Below, one piece after another: positions 31,201 to 43,207 of a stretch of DNA of 64,000 bases. Under the pieces are notes generated by a model. It made no database searches and was not told the origin of the DNA. It was given only the letters and a program-made list of their open reading frames with translations. Location of the stretch: positions 2,728,001 through 2,792,000 of the forward strand of contig BLLK01000047.1 in NCBI GenBank assembly GCA_021927905.1. The letters are read 5' to 3'. A program made the translations under genes and the position numbers. The stretch's first letter is position 1. Every line of letters begins with the position of its first letter. This DNA is from Chaetoceros tenuissimus (Eukaryota > Bacillariophyta > Thalassiosirophyceae > Chaetocerotales > Chaetocerotaceae).

Positions 31201-33529
31201 CCTGGAGTTTGGGATACCAGGCGACGATCTGGAGATTCAGATCTACTTCTAGAATTAGACGAATAATACAGACTCACTGCTTCCTGGTAATCATCATTCA
31301 TATCTACTACCACTTGATTCGAGGCACCACGATTAAGATTACGTGGATAAAGGCGTTCTCTAGCTTTCTGAGTGACACTTGCGGTCTTTCGTGCTTTCTC
31401 TTCCTCTATTTCAAGTCGCCTTTTTGATCTGTCAATTGCCTTTCTCGAAAGAGCGGAAGTAGCCTTTGGTTGGACTTCCTCTTCGTCATACTCCTCATCA
31501 AATGGTTCCTCTTCAACCAATTCAGCGCCTTCATCATTGAGAGTTACAGCACCACTTGCATCAATTCCAAGAAATGAATTGCGAATCTTTGAACCAACTG
31601 GAAGCTTACGCTCAGGAAGGACTTTAGGAGTAAAATTAGCACTTGGAGGTAACAACTGCTTTCTAGGACTATGTGCAGAAGTTGCAGCGTTATTCTTGAT
31701 AACTTCAGTAGTGTCAGAATGTGCAGGAGTCGCCAATGACAAACCATCCATATTATTTGGGTCATCGTCAGAGTCAAAAGAAAGCCCTGTCATGGTATCT
31801 TTACTCATACCGCCACGCTCTAATTCAGCATCACTTTCACTGTAAACAAAGGAAAACATTTGCTGTGGTTCATCATGAGAATTACTTGCTTCAGGGTAGA
31901 ATGGCTGCTCAAACGGATCCGAGCTTGAAGGAGTTGCTTTCTTAAAAGGATCAATTGTCGCAACAAAATTTTCCTTTTTTGATTTGCTAGATTTGGTAGA
32001 CTTCTTCGAGCTTTTGGTGCTTCTCGATGCAGAACTTTTATTAGTTGCTCTAGTTGACGGACTGATACTTCTTGATTTGGAATCATCATCTTCTTCGAGA
32101 GCATCCATTTCTTCATGAGATCTACTCCTCCTCTTCTCTCTAGTCATATATGTTGGATCAGTGACTCCAGACATATCGTCAGAGTTTGTAGATGAGATGA
32201 TTTCTACGTCACTATCCTCGAGATGGTTGTTTTTCATTTCTTGTTCACGTCTTTCTTCCCTTTCTCTACGAAGTTTTTCGAAGGTAGACTCTTTTTTGCC
32301 TGAACGACGAGATTTAGCAGAAGTTTTTGACACAAGATCATCGCGATCAGCAGCTTCATTCATCTTTCTGTCATTTTCAGCCAACTTCTCCTTGCTTACA
32401 ACAACCTCCGCAGAACGTTTGTCATTACCCTTCTTTTTAGAATCGCGAGTATCTCGAGACTTCGATCTGGATCTAAAACTGAAACTTTTTCTCTTCTCTT
32501 GCTTTTCACCTCTTCCACGAGACTTGGATCTGGATCGTAATCCTTTCTCTGGCGTCTGACTTCGTTTCTTTGACGGAGAAACAGAAAGTCTGGACAAAAA
32601 TCTTCCAGGTGATTTGCCTCTTCTACCAGGAGAAATAGTAGTCTTTCTTCCAGCCCTTGCAGATGGTGAAATATTACGCTCTTTCTTTGGAGATTTCTAT
32701 TTGTAATGAAAGGATTGTGAGTTCTGTTCTAATTCATGAATCATGAAGCATTTAAAAAAGAATGGAAACTTACCCCTCTCATAATCAGACTCTTCACTCT
32801 GGAAAAACCACCCTTCTTTTTCTTCTTTTTCGTCTTGTTGATTGCCTCTCTATCATTTGCAGAAATATCCGAATCACTATCAGAGTAAAGTTCCAACGGT
32901 GGATCATCATATTCTTTTTCCGGACTACTTTTTGGAGAAACAACTTTCTTTTGAGCAGATTTTCGAGGAGAAGAGCTTGTTCCCCTTCCAGCCTTTTCCT
33001 GTGCTTTCTTGCGTCGTCTAGCAGCAACACTGCCCTTGGAATTGGAAGCAGAAGTCCCATCATGTCCATACTGCAAAACCTCTGTGTCAACTGATTCATC
33101 ATCGACATGTTCTGAGATACGATCCAAACCAGATGATTTATTACGACGGCCTCCAGTCGAAGAAGGTGGGGCACCAGGTGGTGGCGGCGGAGGTGGAACT
33201 GAAAAGGAATCATGGCTCACTCTAGAATCATAACTTTCAGTGGAGTAAATACCAGCTTTCTCTCTTACATTTGTTCCTTTTCTACTTCTAGAAGACTTGC
33301 GGCTTCCGTGGGAATAATCATAGGACTCATTATCTTCTTCATAACGAGATTGTGGAACCTCTTCAGATACATATGACGAGCCATGACTTTCAAAGGACCT
33401 TCCTAGCTTCGATCCGGACTTGCCCTTGGTACGAGGTGGTGGCGGAGGCGGTGGATCATCTGCAGAATAAATAGACATCGAGCCAGAAGGCTGGGATCCC
33501 AACGAACTTTGATATCTGCTGCCTGCCAT
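28269..33529 (-). CDS. Giant IQ-motif (calmodulin-binding) protein with basic disordered N-terminus
   Basis: Two exons, 33529-32774 and 32696-28269, 1727 aa. Exon 1 has two poly-proline runs (PPPPPPP, each followed by basic/serine regions). Exon 2 opens with a Ser/Arg/Lys-rich part (SRSKSRGRGEKQEKRK) and acidic-basic low complexity to about residue 970. From about 30590 to 28820 are roughly two dozen IQ motifs of the form xIQxxxRxxxxxx (for example KIQTAFRSYTAKL, TIQKTWRMFYQYS, DIQRAWRGFWDYS), spaced about 22-25 residues. IQ arrays bind calmodulin or myosin-type light chains and form long helices, as in ASPM and myosin V; no motor or calponin-homology domain is seen. A Lys/Arg/Glu helix and a basic tail end the protein. 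A cytoskeletal or spindle role is a guess. The first Met is ATG 33529; TTG upstream was rejected. Confidence 0.9.
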
Positions 33530-34114
33530 GTTCAATTTCTTCGGCGATAAAGCTCAAATCAAGAAGACGCGAGAAAAGACGCAATTACCACTTTCACTGT
33601 CACAGCTCCTTCTTTCTTCAAGAATAATGAAATGTTGCTGGAGTATACTTGTTGAATATATCGGTGTGTAGTTTGACAAGACCAATTCCACACTTTCCTC
33701 CAAACGTTGCAATTAATTCATGTGTGTATGTGTTTTGACAGAGAAAACAAGAGTTGAGAGAGGTGGGAGGAGGGATATGTATTTTGTGCGATAGTTTTTA
33801 CAACGGAAGAAATTATAGTCAATTAGTTGATTTGGGGGACAGTTGAACGCATGAGTCAAGATAATTTAGCATTCAATCCCATCGCTGATTTTTATAAACG
33901 AAAGAACTGCCCCTACTGCACTGCTCATCAGGTGCTAAAAATCTCAAATATAACTGCCAAACATAACGGATACATATGTCATCACATTTTCAGCTTTGGC
34001 GGGCTGGGTCTTGTTTGAAGGCCATTCGTGGCTAGCAAAATTTACAAATTACCCGCCTTATCATCTGCTTCTCTGTTTTGGTACGCTCTGCTACGGCACT
34101 ATCTTTAACATTCC
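33530..34114. promoter_or_regulatory. Divergent intergenic region, 585 bp
   Basis: This lies between two divergent large genes that both encode serine/basic low-complexity proteins. No defined motif was seen; the only open frame inside starts at a non-ATG codon. Confidence 0.4.
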
Positions 34115-37100
34115 ATGTCCTCTTTCTCTGCATTGAATAATAATATTAAGCACAAGTATAAAAACTATAGGGGGATGAGTTCACGCCGGTCGACTCTATT
34201 GGCGCAAAGGTATCTTGCTGCGATCCGAAGCAATGAAGATTCCAAAAAAGAATCGACTCAAGATAGTATTAGTAGAGGAAAAAAGAAAGGAGAAAAAGTA
34301 ATAGAAAGTAGTGCATCCCAGCATGAAGAATGTGCAAGTCTGATGCCTATACCCAACAGTGAACACGTGGAAATGGAAGAGCTTGCTCAAAGTCGTAATG
34401 GATCTACAAGTCCATCTAGAATACGGTATGTCAGAGGTTCCTCTGCCAATGAAGACGCAACAATACGTGAGTCTAATGGCTCAGTGAACGACGAGGAAAT
34501 GATGCAAAATGATTCCAATCAAAGAAAGAACGATAGTCAAGAGCATGTACAACATGACATACCCAAGTGGAAAAGGAGCAATACTTTTACTACAAATCGG
34601 TTTACGTCAACATTATCATCGCATGGTCGGGGGTACACGTCAAAATCTCGTGCTCTCTCTCTTGCTTTAACTGATATTTCAGATCCAGCTACTGAAATTA
34701 CAGATAATAGGGGCGAAGAGAAGAAAAGCATTATAAAAGAAAAAAGCGAGGACATATCGTCACCTAATTCAACACAAGTTGAAAAGAGATTCAATCAACC
34801 TTGGCAAAGACGAAAATTAAAAATATCAAATGATCAAGGATGGATAAAGAGCAATCAAAGTGAAACACAAACTGAAGAAGAGAAAATACCACAGATTGTC
34901 CCTGAAAAGAGTCAAATTAAAACTGGAGGCAAGCAGGATTTTAGTCATCACGCGGAGGAAGATACCATGGCGGAAAACGACATAGTAGAGCAACATCCAA
35001 CTTCGCCCCAGCACAAATTAGCTTCGTCTGAAGCTTCAACGTCAGGCATAAGAGAGAAAAATACGTCTAGACTTGGTGATTCATTTAGTAGACAGGGAGC
35101 GGTGATGTTTGGACATGTGAAATTAAAGCCTGTACATCGAAAAGCAAAGTCTATGGTTGACGACGTTGCGGCTGAAAGCAGTAACACGATGAAGGAAGAA
35201 ACTTCTTTCAACAAGCCCATAAAGCAAACTTCAGAGAATACGATACATACCTCGATACCAGATGGGAAAGATATTGTACTTGACAATTCTGAACCAAACA
35301 CTTTGAAAACGGAATCGGAGTTTCTTTCAGTAAAGGCACGCTTGAAATCTTGGAATACAAAAGGGCGTGCAGTGGCATCAAGTCCGCCTACTTTGAACAG
35401 GACGTATGATAAACCAGTGAAAAGAATTGAGAAACTAAAAGCGTCGAATCGGGAGGTAATAGTTGATGAAATCACTGATGAAGAGAACTGCGGTCCAATT
35501 AAGGAAATGAGAGCAATGGAACAGAAAAAAGTAATTCACAATCGAGGATTAAAAGAGTATTCTGAGTCTGGAAATGATCGTGAAGATATGGGAGACCAGA
35601 GAAGGCTTGACTCGAATGACAATGAAAAGGCCAAATTTTCATGGCAGAAGAAAATAGAACGAAGACAAATTTTCGAGGAGAAAGTCAAAGAGACCATTAC
35701 AGTAGAGTCTTTTATACCTACCAAGACATATCTCGTCAACTCTAGTAAAAATATTACCGAAATGGAAACGAAAACAAAGAATGAAGACGATTTGATAGAC
35801 AATAATCATGCCAAGTTCTTCCCTAATGCAAGGCGAACAAAGTTAACATCAACTTGGCAGAAAAATCGAGAAAGTGATGAGGATGATACACAAGCAATTT
35901 CAAGAGGTCGATCACTTTTAACAAAGAAAGACGATACGACTTTGGAAAGCAATGATATTAAAGTTGATGAAGCACGTCTTGATTCAAACATAGACATCAC
36001 CAATAGTGTCACGACCAAGTTTGATGCTTTCAACAAGTATCAGCAGTCACTTCGAAGTTCGAGTTTATCTAGATCTCCAAAGGCAAATGCAAAACAACAA
36101 AATGATTTCAGAAGCAAAAGTCTCTCAAGGTCACCAAAACTTCATGAAAGGAAGGTCAAGTCAGTACCAAGTTACACTACAAATGTCGTAGACAAAACTA
36201 TCTCTGGTTCATCAGTGAATGAACAAGATTTCATCAAGGTTTCAAGTAGTACGAAAGATAATATAGGTAGAAGATACTCGAAACAGTCAAGCAGGGAGAT
36301 TAGCACTGCGACATATAAGGTGCAACATGACGACGCGACAAAGACCACGTCACAATCAAATGTGATTCCTCGGGGTGTTGGATCAAGGCCTGCATCAAAA
36401 GGATTTCAGAGTTTGCGGTCTCGTTTTGAAGCTATGTCGAAGGGTCAGCATCAATCGAAAACTAACATTGAAAATGCATCCGTGTGGTGCAAAGCGAGCG
36501 ACTCTATTGTCCCATCAACTGAAGCACCTAAAGAACTTAATGACTCTATGCTTGTTGGCGGGGAAGATAAATGTGATGATGATCGAAGCAACGTAAAAAG
36601 AAATCATAGAATTGAAAGTGACTTTGTCGAGAGTTCGAATGCTAAGGAAGTACAATCTCCATCTACATTTAACTTGCGTGATAACTCGCCAGTACAATTT
36701 GTAGACGGTCCTTCTACTTTCCTCAACAATAGCTTTCAGTCACAAAATGGAAATATTCATATCGATAAAACTTTTCACAGCAGACCTTCTGCATCTGCTT
36801 TTACAAAATTTAGCAATCCTACAAAGAACATTGTTGATAGTCAAATGAATACTTCGAAAGAGCCTACTACTGGCGCGGCATCTCCACCAAATGACATTCC
36901 GTGGAAGTATATCGAGCCTAACGATATTCCATGGACAGATCGCGAACTACTCGAAGCTCGTGAAAGGTCTTTTGAAGAAGAGCGCAATCGTTCTTTCGTG
37001 ACACAACAACCGGACGTAAATTTCAGTTATGGGGCAGAATACTTGGATTACTCGTTTGAAGATGACGACTGTGATGGGGTAACTTTATGTCCGACTATTT

Positions 37101-37948
37101 CTGACGTTTCTTCACTAAGCATCCCAAGTTGTATTCAAACTATTGAGTCATCCTCTATCATAACTGATCCTTCACAAACATCAGATGAATGTACTCGTAC
37201 AGTTGAAAGTGCAAGCGAAAAACAAAGCACAACACTTGGACTATCTGAGGCTTCTTCAAGCCAAACATCAGAAGCAGCAACTCCTTTGATATATTCTACT
37301 CTTGGAAAAATAGGAATGAAATTTGCGACTAGTTCGGACCATACTGGCACAACAAACACATATAGACCTGAGTTTAATGGTCTCATGAACACTTTGCCTC
37401 CAATTGAACTAAATGAGCATGAAGAAATTGAGGAGAACCTATTCTCTACGGTTCAAGGGGAAACAGATCAATTTACTAGAAATCAGTTCGAAAAGGAACT
37501 CAAGATTCAAAATGAACCTCAATGGAAGAATGACTTCTTCGCAGTAGACTCTGTGAAATCGCACCCAACTGCAGACAGCGGAGATGCTAGTGGTTGGGTC
37601 GATTTCCCAACATCAGTTGGAGGGTTTTCTGAACAAAGTAGTGTGGATAAGACAAAAAAAGCTATGAAAGTTTTATCGAAGAAACCATCTGATCAAGGTA
37701 CATACCTGGCAGGACAACAGAGATCCTCTAGAGGAAACAATATTCGAAACAGACTAATTCAATCTCGACTGACAAAGTCAACCAGTGCATCAACAGTTTC
37801 TCAAACTGAAAAGTCACCAAATAGTGAACATGCATCAGAGAAACACGAAAAATTTATTTCTCAGATCCCTAAACCTCAAAGTGGTGCTGCATATCGCCGT
37901 TTTAATCTTGACAAAGTTCGTGCGTTCCAAAGAAATCGCAGATCGTGA
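34115..37948 (+). CDS. Large disordered protein, 1277 aa, unknown
   Basis: Single exon with ATG at 34115. No folded domain is recognised. The sequence is rich in Ser, Lys, Glu, Thr, Asn and Gln throughout, with no membrane segment. Short recurring motifs are visible: SLSRSPK (about 650 and 670), WQ(R/K)(R/K) segments (QPWQRRKLKI, FSWQKKIERR, STWQKNRESD) and DIPWKY / DIPWTDRE. The WQ(R/K)(R/K) segments recur as short hydrophobic islands in a charged background, suggesting repeated linear binding motifs. The C-terminus is basic (FQRNRRS). It diverges from the IQ-protein gene across 585 bp, and both proteins have SR/SP-like tracts. Function unknown. Confidence 0.8.
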   Translation: MSSFSALNNNIKHKYKNYRGMSSRRSTLLAQRYLAAIRSNEDSKKESTQDSISRGKKKGEKVIESSASQHEECASLMPIPNSEHVEMEELAQSRNGSTSPSRIRYVRGSSANEDATIRESNGSVNDEEMMQNDSNQRKNDSQEHVQHDIPKWKRSNTFTTNRFTSTLSSHGRGYTSKSRALSLALTDISDPATEITDNRGEEKKSIIKEKSEDISSPNSTQVEKRFNQPWQRRKLKISNDQGWIKSNQSETQTEEEKIPQIVPEKSQIKTGGKQDFSHHAEEDTMAENDIVEQHPTSPQHKLASSEASTSGIREKNTSRLGDSFSRQGAVMFGHVKLKPVHRKAKSMVDDVAAESSNTMKEETSFNKPIKQTSENTIHTSIPDGKDIVLDNSEPNTLKTESEFLSVKARLKSWNTKGRAVASSPPTLNRTYDKPVKRIEKLKASNREVIVDEITDEENCGPIKEMRAMEQKKVIHNRGLKEYSESGNDREDMGDQRRLDSNDNEKAKFSWQKKIERRQIFEEKVKETITVESFIPTKTYLVNSSKNITEMETKTKNEDDLIDNNHAKFFPNARRTKLTSTWQKNRESDEDDTQAISRGRSLLTKKDDTTLESNDIKVDEARLDSNIDITNSVTTKFDAFNKYQQSLRSSSLSRSPKANAKQQNDFRSKSLSRSPKLHERKVKSVPSYTTNVVDKTISGSSVNEQDFIKVSSSTKDNIGRRYSKQSSREISTATYKVQHDDATKTTSQSNVIPRGVGSRPASKGFQSLRSRFEAMSKGQHQSKTNIENASVWCKASDSIVPSTEAPKELNDSMLVGGEDKCDDDRSNVKRNHRIESDFVESSNAKEVQSPSTFNLRDNSPVQFVDGPSTFLNNSFQSQNGNIHIDKTFHSRPSASAFTKFSNPTKNIVDSQMNTSKEPTTGAASPPNDIPWKYIEPNDIPWTDRELLEARERSFEEERNRSFVTQQPDVNFSYGAEYLDYSFEDDDCDGVTLCPTISDVSSLSIPSCIQTIESSSIITDPSQTSDECTRTVESASEKQSTTLGLSEASSSQTSEAATPLIYSTLGKIGMKFATSSDHTGTTNTYRPEFNGLMNTLPPIELNEHEEIEENLFSTVQGETDQFTRNQFEKELKIQNEPQWKNDFFAVDSVKSHPTADSGDASGWVDFPTSVGGFSEQSSVDKTKKAMKVLSKKPSDQGTYLAGQQRSSRGNNIRNRLIQSRLTKSTSASTVSQTEKSPNSEHASEKHEKFISQIPKPQSGAAYRRFNLDKVRAFQRNRRS

Positions 37949-38039
37949 GCGAATAGCATGTAAAACATTTACTATGTACTATTTAAATAGTAAATCACTA
38001 CAACTTTAACTTCCATATTCTATCATGCCAGTCTTATAA

Positions 38040-39845
38040 TTAGTCTACCTTTACACGATTATGACATACAGCATTTGCAATTAACAATGAGAAAAGAGAT
38101 TTTAGCCATATCAGTACAAAGCATCCACAGCCTACGATCGTCCAAAGAACAGGATACAAATCTGGAAGTTTGGAGGGTGGGTCGAATAATGCCTCAGAAA
38201 TATGAAGTATTAGCATTGTCAACATGGAGCATGGAATGATAAATGTCTTAAAAGCATAAGTAACCACTCTATCAAATCTCATGAATGAACCTTTACCATA
38301 TTTGCTTTCTTTGTATACTCGTAGGCACTGACTACCACCATAACGAATCTTTCTAAAACAAAAATACAGGACCATCAAAGCAAAGTAAGGACCTTGTAAT
38401 CTATCTGTCACAAGCAGATTCCAACAGGACCATGTACAAACAATCGACGACCAACCTATGAATCCAGTATTTTCATTTGTATCTAGAAAGAGTAGAGGTG
38501 CAAGAGGCAGCAGAATGCTTTTCTCATGAACTTGGAAGCTTGCCAGGAAAAAGGAAATGGAAACTCCAGCGCAACCCCATAGCAGTATCTTCAATTGCGA
38601 CCTCGAGACTTCCTTTTCTTGATAACCACTCGAATATCGAAAACCCGCTCGAAAAAGCAGAATGCAAAAGGGAAGCATTAACAAACACGTGAGCAATAAT
38701 GCAAACGTTGGTTGCAAGGCATCAGGTATTCTTGATCGTATTGATATAGGCTTCACATTCAGGACACACCATAAATTGGCTACTTTTCCTTCAAATAAAC
38801 CTCTTGAAAAAGGAAAAATCCTCAACAGGATTGGTCTGTAAATGTCTACAATTCCATCGCTCTCATTGTCTCGAAAGTAATAGAATGGATACCATAGAAT
38901 TCCAAACGTTGAAATAACAGTGATACCCAATTTTGCAACATTTACGAGTGTATTCTTTAATGAAAAGGAACTTGATATTTGTGAGAAACATTTCCCCAAA
39001 AGATATGCAAAGACAGCTGGTGCATAATATAATGACATTTGCTTCCAATTCAGTGCCAAGCAAAATAGAATACTCCCAATAATATCATATATACCAATAG
39101 ATGGACATAATGTCATGAAATGGAATGACGCCAAAGATACTGCTATGCACACGTTGTTGTATTGAAAGTGTCCATTGTCAATCAATATAAACGCAGGAGA
39201 AATCATCGAGAAAAACCATAACTGAAGTGTCTCATTTTTCTTCGTCAATCGCTTTGAAATAATATATGTAACGGGTGAAAGAAAAATCAAATCAAAGAAC
39301 AACACTGTGCATCTCATATAAAACTTGTGCAAAGGATCTTCATATCCTCTCGATTCGTAAAGCTTTACAGATTCTTGACCTACAAAGAATTCACTTCCAC
39401 GTCCCAAGATATAAGATCCATATGCAATTAGAGGAGGGTAATCCAAACCCCAATAATGTAAATCGTGGGTATACCATTCAGAAATAGGTACATTTATAGT
39501 CAATTCCATCCAATGCCTTTGCGCCTCGAAATCTCCTCCATAAGAAACTTTAAGAACTGTGTTAGATTTTGAATAATTCAAATGGTGAAGAATGGCTCTC
39601 ATTGTAATTTACTGCTCTTTGGAGAAATACCATCCATCTCATTTCTTCTTCTTTCCAGACTTTAGACCTCTTCAGATGTATACATAGGAAGAAATCGGAT
39701 CGCATATTCATACAATCTCTTTGCTAATCTTTTGAAACTTACCTTTGCTTCCATGGTACCCATCTTGACCAGAGTGCGGATGAGGGAATAACAAGCAACG
39801 AAACAGCAAAGGAAAGAAGAGGGTCAATACACCTATACTATTCAT
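38040..39845 (-). CDS. ALG6: Dolichyl-P-Glc:Man9GlcNAc2-PP-dolichol alpha-1,3-glucosyltransferase
   Basis: Two exons, 39845-39743 and 39547-38040, 536 aa. The first exon (MNSIGVLTLFFPLLFRCLLF, then HPHSGQDG) supplies the first membrane helix and the conserved SG-x-G loop. It joins in phase to VSYGGDFEAQRHWMELT, so the internal ATG at 39602 is not the start. The ALG6 signature GDFEAQRHWMELT, then WYTHDLHYWGLDYPPL, then NGHFQYNN, NLWCVLNV, and FQVHEKSILLPLAPL are all present, with about ten to twelve membrane segments. Known role: adds the first glucose to the lipid-linked oligosaccharide in the ER lumen. The ALG8 paralogue is less likely because of the QRHWMELT and WGLDYPPL pattern. Confidence 0.93.
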
Positions 39846-40431
39846 TGGTATCTTTGATGGTATTTAGTAGCATACCTTACCTATGGTCTAATGTAAGGTA
39901 TGGAGCGACTATGTCTAACTTATGGTACTTACGAGTTGTGTTTGCTTTTTTGTTCAAAAGATATCTTTGCAACAATGACGTTTGTTGTTCAATATTGCGT
40001 TTTGTTTAGCTAGCTAGATAATAAAAATACCCCTTGCTACTACAATTTTCCAAACTCCCAAAGCTGTTGCTTTTCCTTCTTTCCTTTTTAAAGTAGAAGT
40101 ACTATAGCATTTGACATGGTCATTTTTTTCTTCAGATTATATTGTAAAGTAGTATGTTATGCTATTTGAATTGGAGTTAGCAGTTTAAGTTGGCCGCAGT
40201 TTCCTCTAAGTGCGACGACCCCAATTGAAAAGTCGAAACCAAACTTTTAACGGATAGAAACCGCCGAGAGTCACGAACCTTTTTTGACGCCTTCAAATTT
40301 ACGAATAAGTATGTTAGCAACGATCTACCTTACGGACACAAATTTGCAATACATTTGCTAGTACACTTGCACTACTACTCTTCAAAGAAAAGCGAATCTA
40401 CGCAAATACGAGTAGACGAAAGATTGTCAGC
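39846..40431. promoter_or_regulatory. Divergent intergenic region, ALG6 / GRDP-like gene
   Basis: This 586-bp spacer between divergent genes contains T-rich and pyrimidine tracts and no coding sequence. Confidence 0.4.
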
Positions 40432-42427
40432 ATGGAAACATCCCCCTTTTCTGTCGACCTCGTGCTTGAAGCGAAGCATCATATTCAATTCTTGTCTTCG
40501 CTTCATAAAAACGGTGTCACACTTTCCAAACCTAGCCTAGAATCTTTCAGAAGATACACCGAACTATGGCTACCAATGTTAATGAAACTCAACTCTAACG
40601 GTAAATCATGTGATTTGATTCCACCAGCAGATATTGCTTGGTTGTTTCATTGCCATCGTCTCGCACCTTACCGTTACTCGGCATATGTTCAGAAAAGATT
40701 CTTTCAGAATGGCATGAATCGTGATACAGAACAAGGATTCAAAGTAGTGGATGCATCTCATCCATTTGTATTTCAGCTTGAAGATAATTCTTACAATGAC
40801 ACCTTGACCTCTCCAGACTTAAATGCAATCTGCAAAAGTACCATTCAGCACTTTCAAGACATGTATCCAAATGAAAATTTCTTTTTGGAACCTACCAATG
40901 CTCCCAAGAATAGCCAAACAGTCAGTACCAAACTTGGTGGCTTTGATGTCCTTGAATCATGCGAACGTCAATCTACATTCTTGTGGCAAGTTTCAGCTCC
41001 AACATTCTCATCAGAAGCATTTCTTAAGCAAGGAGTAGATAACTATGACAAGTTTGTTCGACTGATGGGTCAAAAAGATAGACCTCGCTTCATTGTACCA
41101 ACTTATCAAATTGATCTCATGTGGCACACTCATATGCTATCATCTATTGAAAAATATCATCATGACAACATGAACATGGGTGGAAGTGTTCTTGAACACG
41201 ATGATTCTCTCAACGACAGAAGCGAAGGGAGTATCTTGAACACCAACTTTCAAGCAACAAGAAAGCTATGGAAAAGTGTGTACGGAGTGGAGTACAAAGT
41301 TCCAGGCGGTATGTATCGTGGTGAACCACCAAAAGATTTCTTCCGTAAAGACTGGGTTGATAAGAAGGGTTCTTTCAAGCCTAATGTGGACACTGGTGCT
41401 GGTTTAGCTCTGTCGCATTTGATTGGTCAAATTGGAGCATCATCACATGGGAAAACTACTTGGTTGAGCATTGACGATCCTATTGCGTTTAAGACTGCGA
41501 ATCCTAGAAGTACTACAAAAGGATTAAATGCGAACCCAGAGATGGCAGGATATGTATTTGGGAAAGGTGACAAAGGAATTGGATACTACAATCTCAACTG
41601 TCGTGAAACTTACGATGTTCTCCTTGATCGCATTGAAAATATGTTGAAGAAAGCAAAAAACGACAGGGTGGGTGGTACATGTTGTTTGGCTCTCTTTTGC
41701 TGTTTCATTTTGATTCCTTGCCACTTGGCAGATAGTAAGAAAAAGATTGAAGAACTTGAAGATGCAAAGGAATTTACAAGAATTAGAAGAGATGCAGCGG
41801 GTCCAGATGCAGAGCTAGACCTTCCAGATGTCCTAAAAGAAAAGATGAGTAAGTATAAACGAAGTAACAACGATGGTGGAGGAGGTTATTACTACGACAA
41901 CACGGCATATTATGGGTATGCAGCTGCATGTGGAGCTGCAGGAGGGTACTTTGACGGTGGTGGAGGAGGAGATGGTGGAGCCGGAGGAGCATGGTAAGTA
42001 CAAGTATTCCTTAAAGATATTATATCATTTCATCTTGAAAAACATCATCTCACATCACTACGAACCTATGTTTTCATTTCAGTGGCGGTGGAGCTTGGTA
42101 GGTATTTCTCATATAATATTTCATTATCAGAATCATCATTTCATCTCACAATCCTGCTTGCATATTATTTGTTCATTCAATTTTAGTGGTGGAGGAGCTT
42201 GGTAAGTATTATTTGTTGGAGACATTTCATTCTTACGCCATTGTAATTATCATCTCATCGAACCTTTTCTTTTGATGTATTTTGCAGTGGTGGTGGAGGT
42301 GGTTGTGGGTACGTATTTCTTCCATGAATATGTGATTTTCCAATATTGAAAATATCATCTCATATCCCTACTTTTTCTATTGTTTTGGTTTCACAGAGGT
42401 GGAGGTGGTTGCGGAGGTGGGGGATAG
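40432..42427 (+). CDS. Glycine-rich domain (GRDP-like) protein with C-terminal micro-exon array
   Basis: Five exons: 40432-41993, then micro-exons 42083-42097 (15 bp), 42187-42201 (15 bp), 42288-42308 (21 bp), and last exon 42397-42427; 547 aa. The GRDP fold is shown by IPPADIAWLFHCHRLAPYRY (about 63-82) and VPTYQIDLMWHTHMLSSIEK (about 223-242), both with the WxxHxH/HCHRL pattern of plant and fungal GRDPs. A Cys-rich hydrophobic segment (CCLALFCCFILIPCHLA, about 425-440) may be membrane-bound. The tail is Gly-rich: GGGGDGGAGGA followed by repeats of CGGGA encoded by the micro-exons, then CGGGGGC. Every micro-exon is phase 2 and divisible by three. Plant GRDPs are linked to stress responses; a molecular role is not established. 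Confidence 0.88.
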
Positions 42428-43207
42428 AAGCACTAATACTTCTGAAATTACTTGCCCTGGGATTCGTATCATATAATCATGTGATTTGACTGATGAAGTT
42501 TCATAATTTTTGGATTGTAGAATGTTGGTATCTTATTGAAACGTGAAAATTTGACGCTTCAAATACATGAAATATAAAGTAGTCAACACACTTGGTCTCA
42601 TTGTCTTCTACACGAATAGTCATTTGATAGTAACTTCATACTGCAGGACTAAGTTGCAATACTGTTGACTTGATGAAGAGACATAACCACAAAGTTTTGT
42701 TAGGAATTATATTCAATTCAAATCGAACCTCGGGCCAGCAACAGTGACGTTTTAAAATAGAAAAGTGGGTATGACAAGTGCTTCCAATGACAGCTGTGAG
42801 TCCCAGATAATGACTTTCAATCTAACACAGCTTAGTTATACACATCTAATGCAAGTTTTTACAGGATATCGTAATGTAATCACTTTCCTTCTTCATCATA
42901 ATGATGAAGATACTTGCATCGATTTTTGTTACCTACTCGTAAATAAAAAATATTGTGGTGAAAACTTTTGATCTTTTGTAGTGATCGCTGATTGGATCGT
43001 GCTTCTGAGTCAAATACTATCTCGTATGTACTTAGCATATGAGATTTATATCCACCACTGAACCGGCATCTCTGCTACACACAACAGCTGAAACATGACA
43101 GCAACACGCAACACAGCAGCAACAACATTTTCTTTCCACAAATACTGTAGCATTCACTCTCCAACTTTCTACCAACTCTCACATCTCCACACTGAATTGA
43201 CGAACTC
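42428..43207. other. Intergenic, 780 bp
   Basis: The only frame with an ATG (42771-42971, 66 codons) lacks any recognisable feature and I do not call it. Nothing else is seen. Confidence 0.45.

Noticed and set aside
29040-32559. Several long plus-strand ORFs (up to 159 aa) such as 29040-29519, 31372-31845 and 32161-32559
   Set aside because: All lie antisense to the IQ-motif gene and mirror its repetitive codons. They have no recognisable domains and mostly non-ATG starts.
42771-42971. 66-codon ORF between the GRDP-like and F-box/b5 genes
   Set aside because: No homology, no coding bias and no conserved feature; length is within chance in AT-rich DNA.
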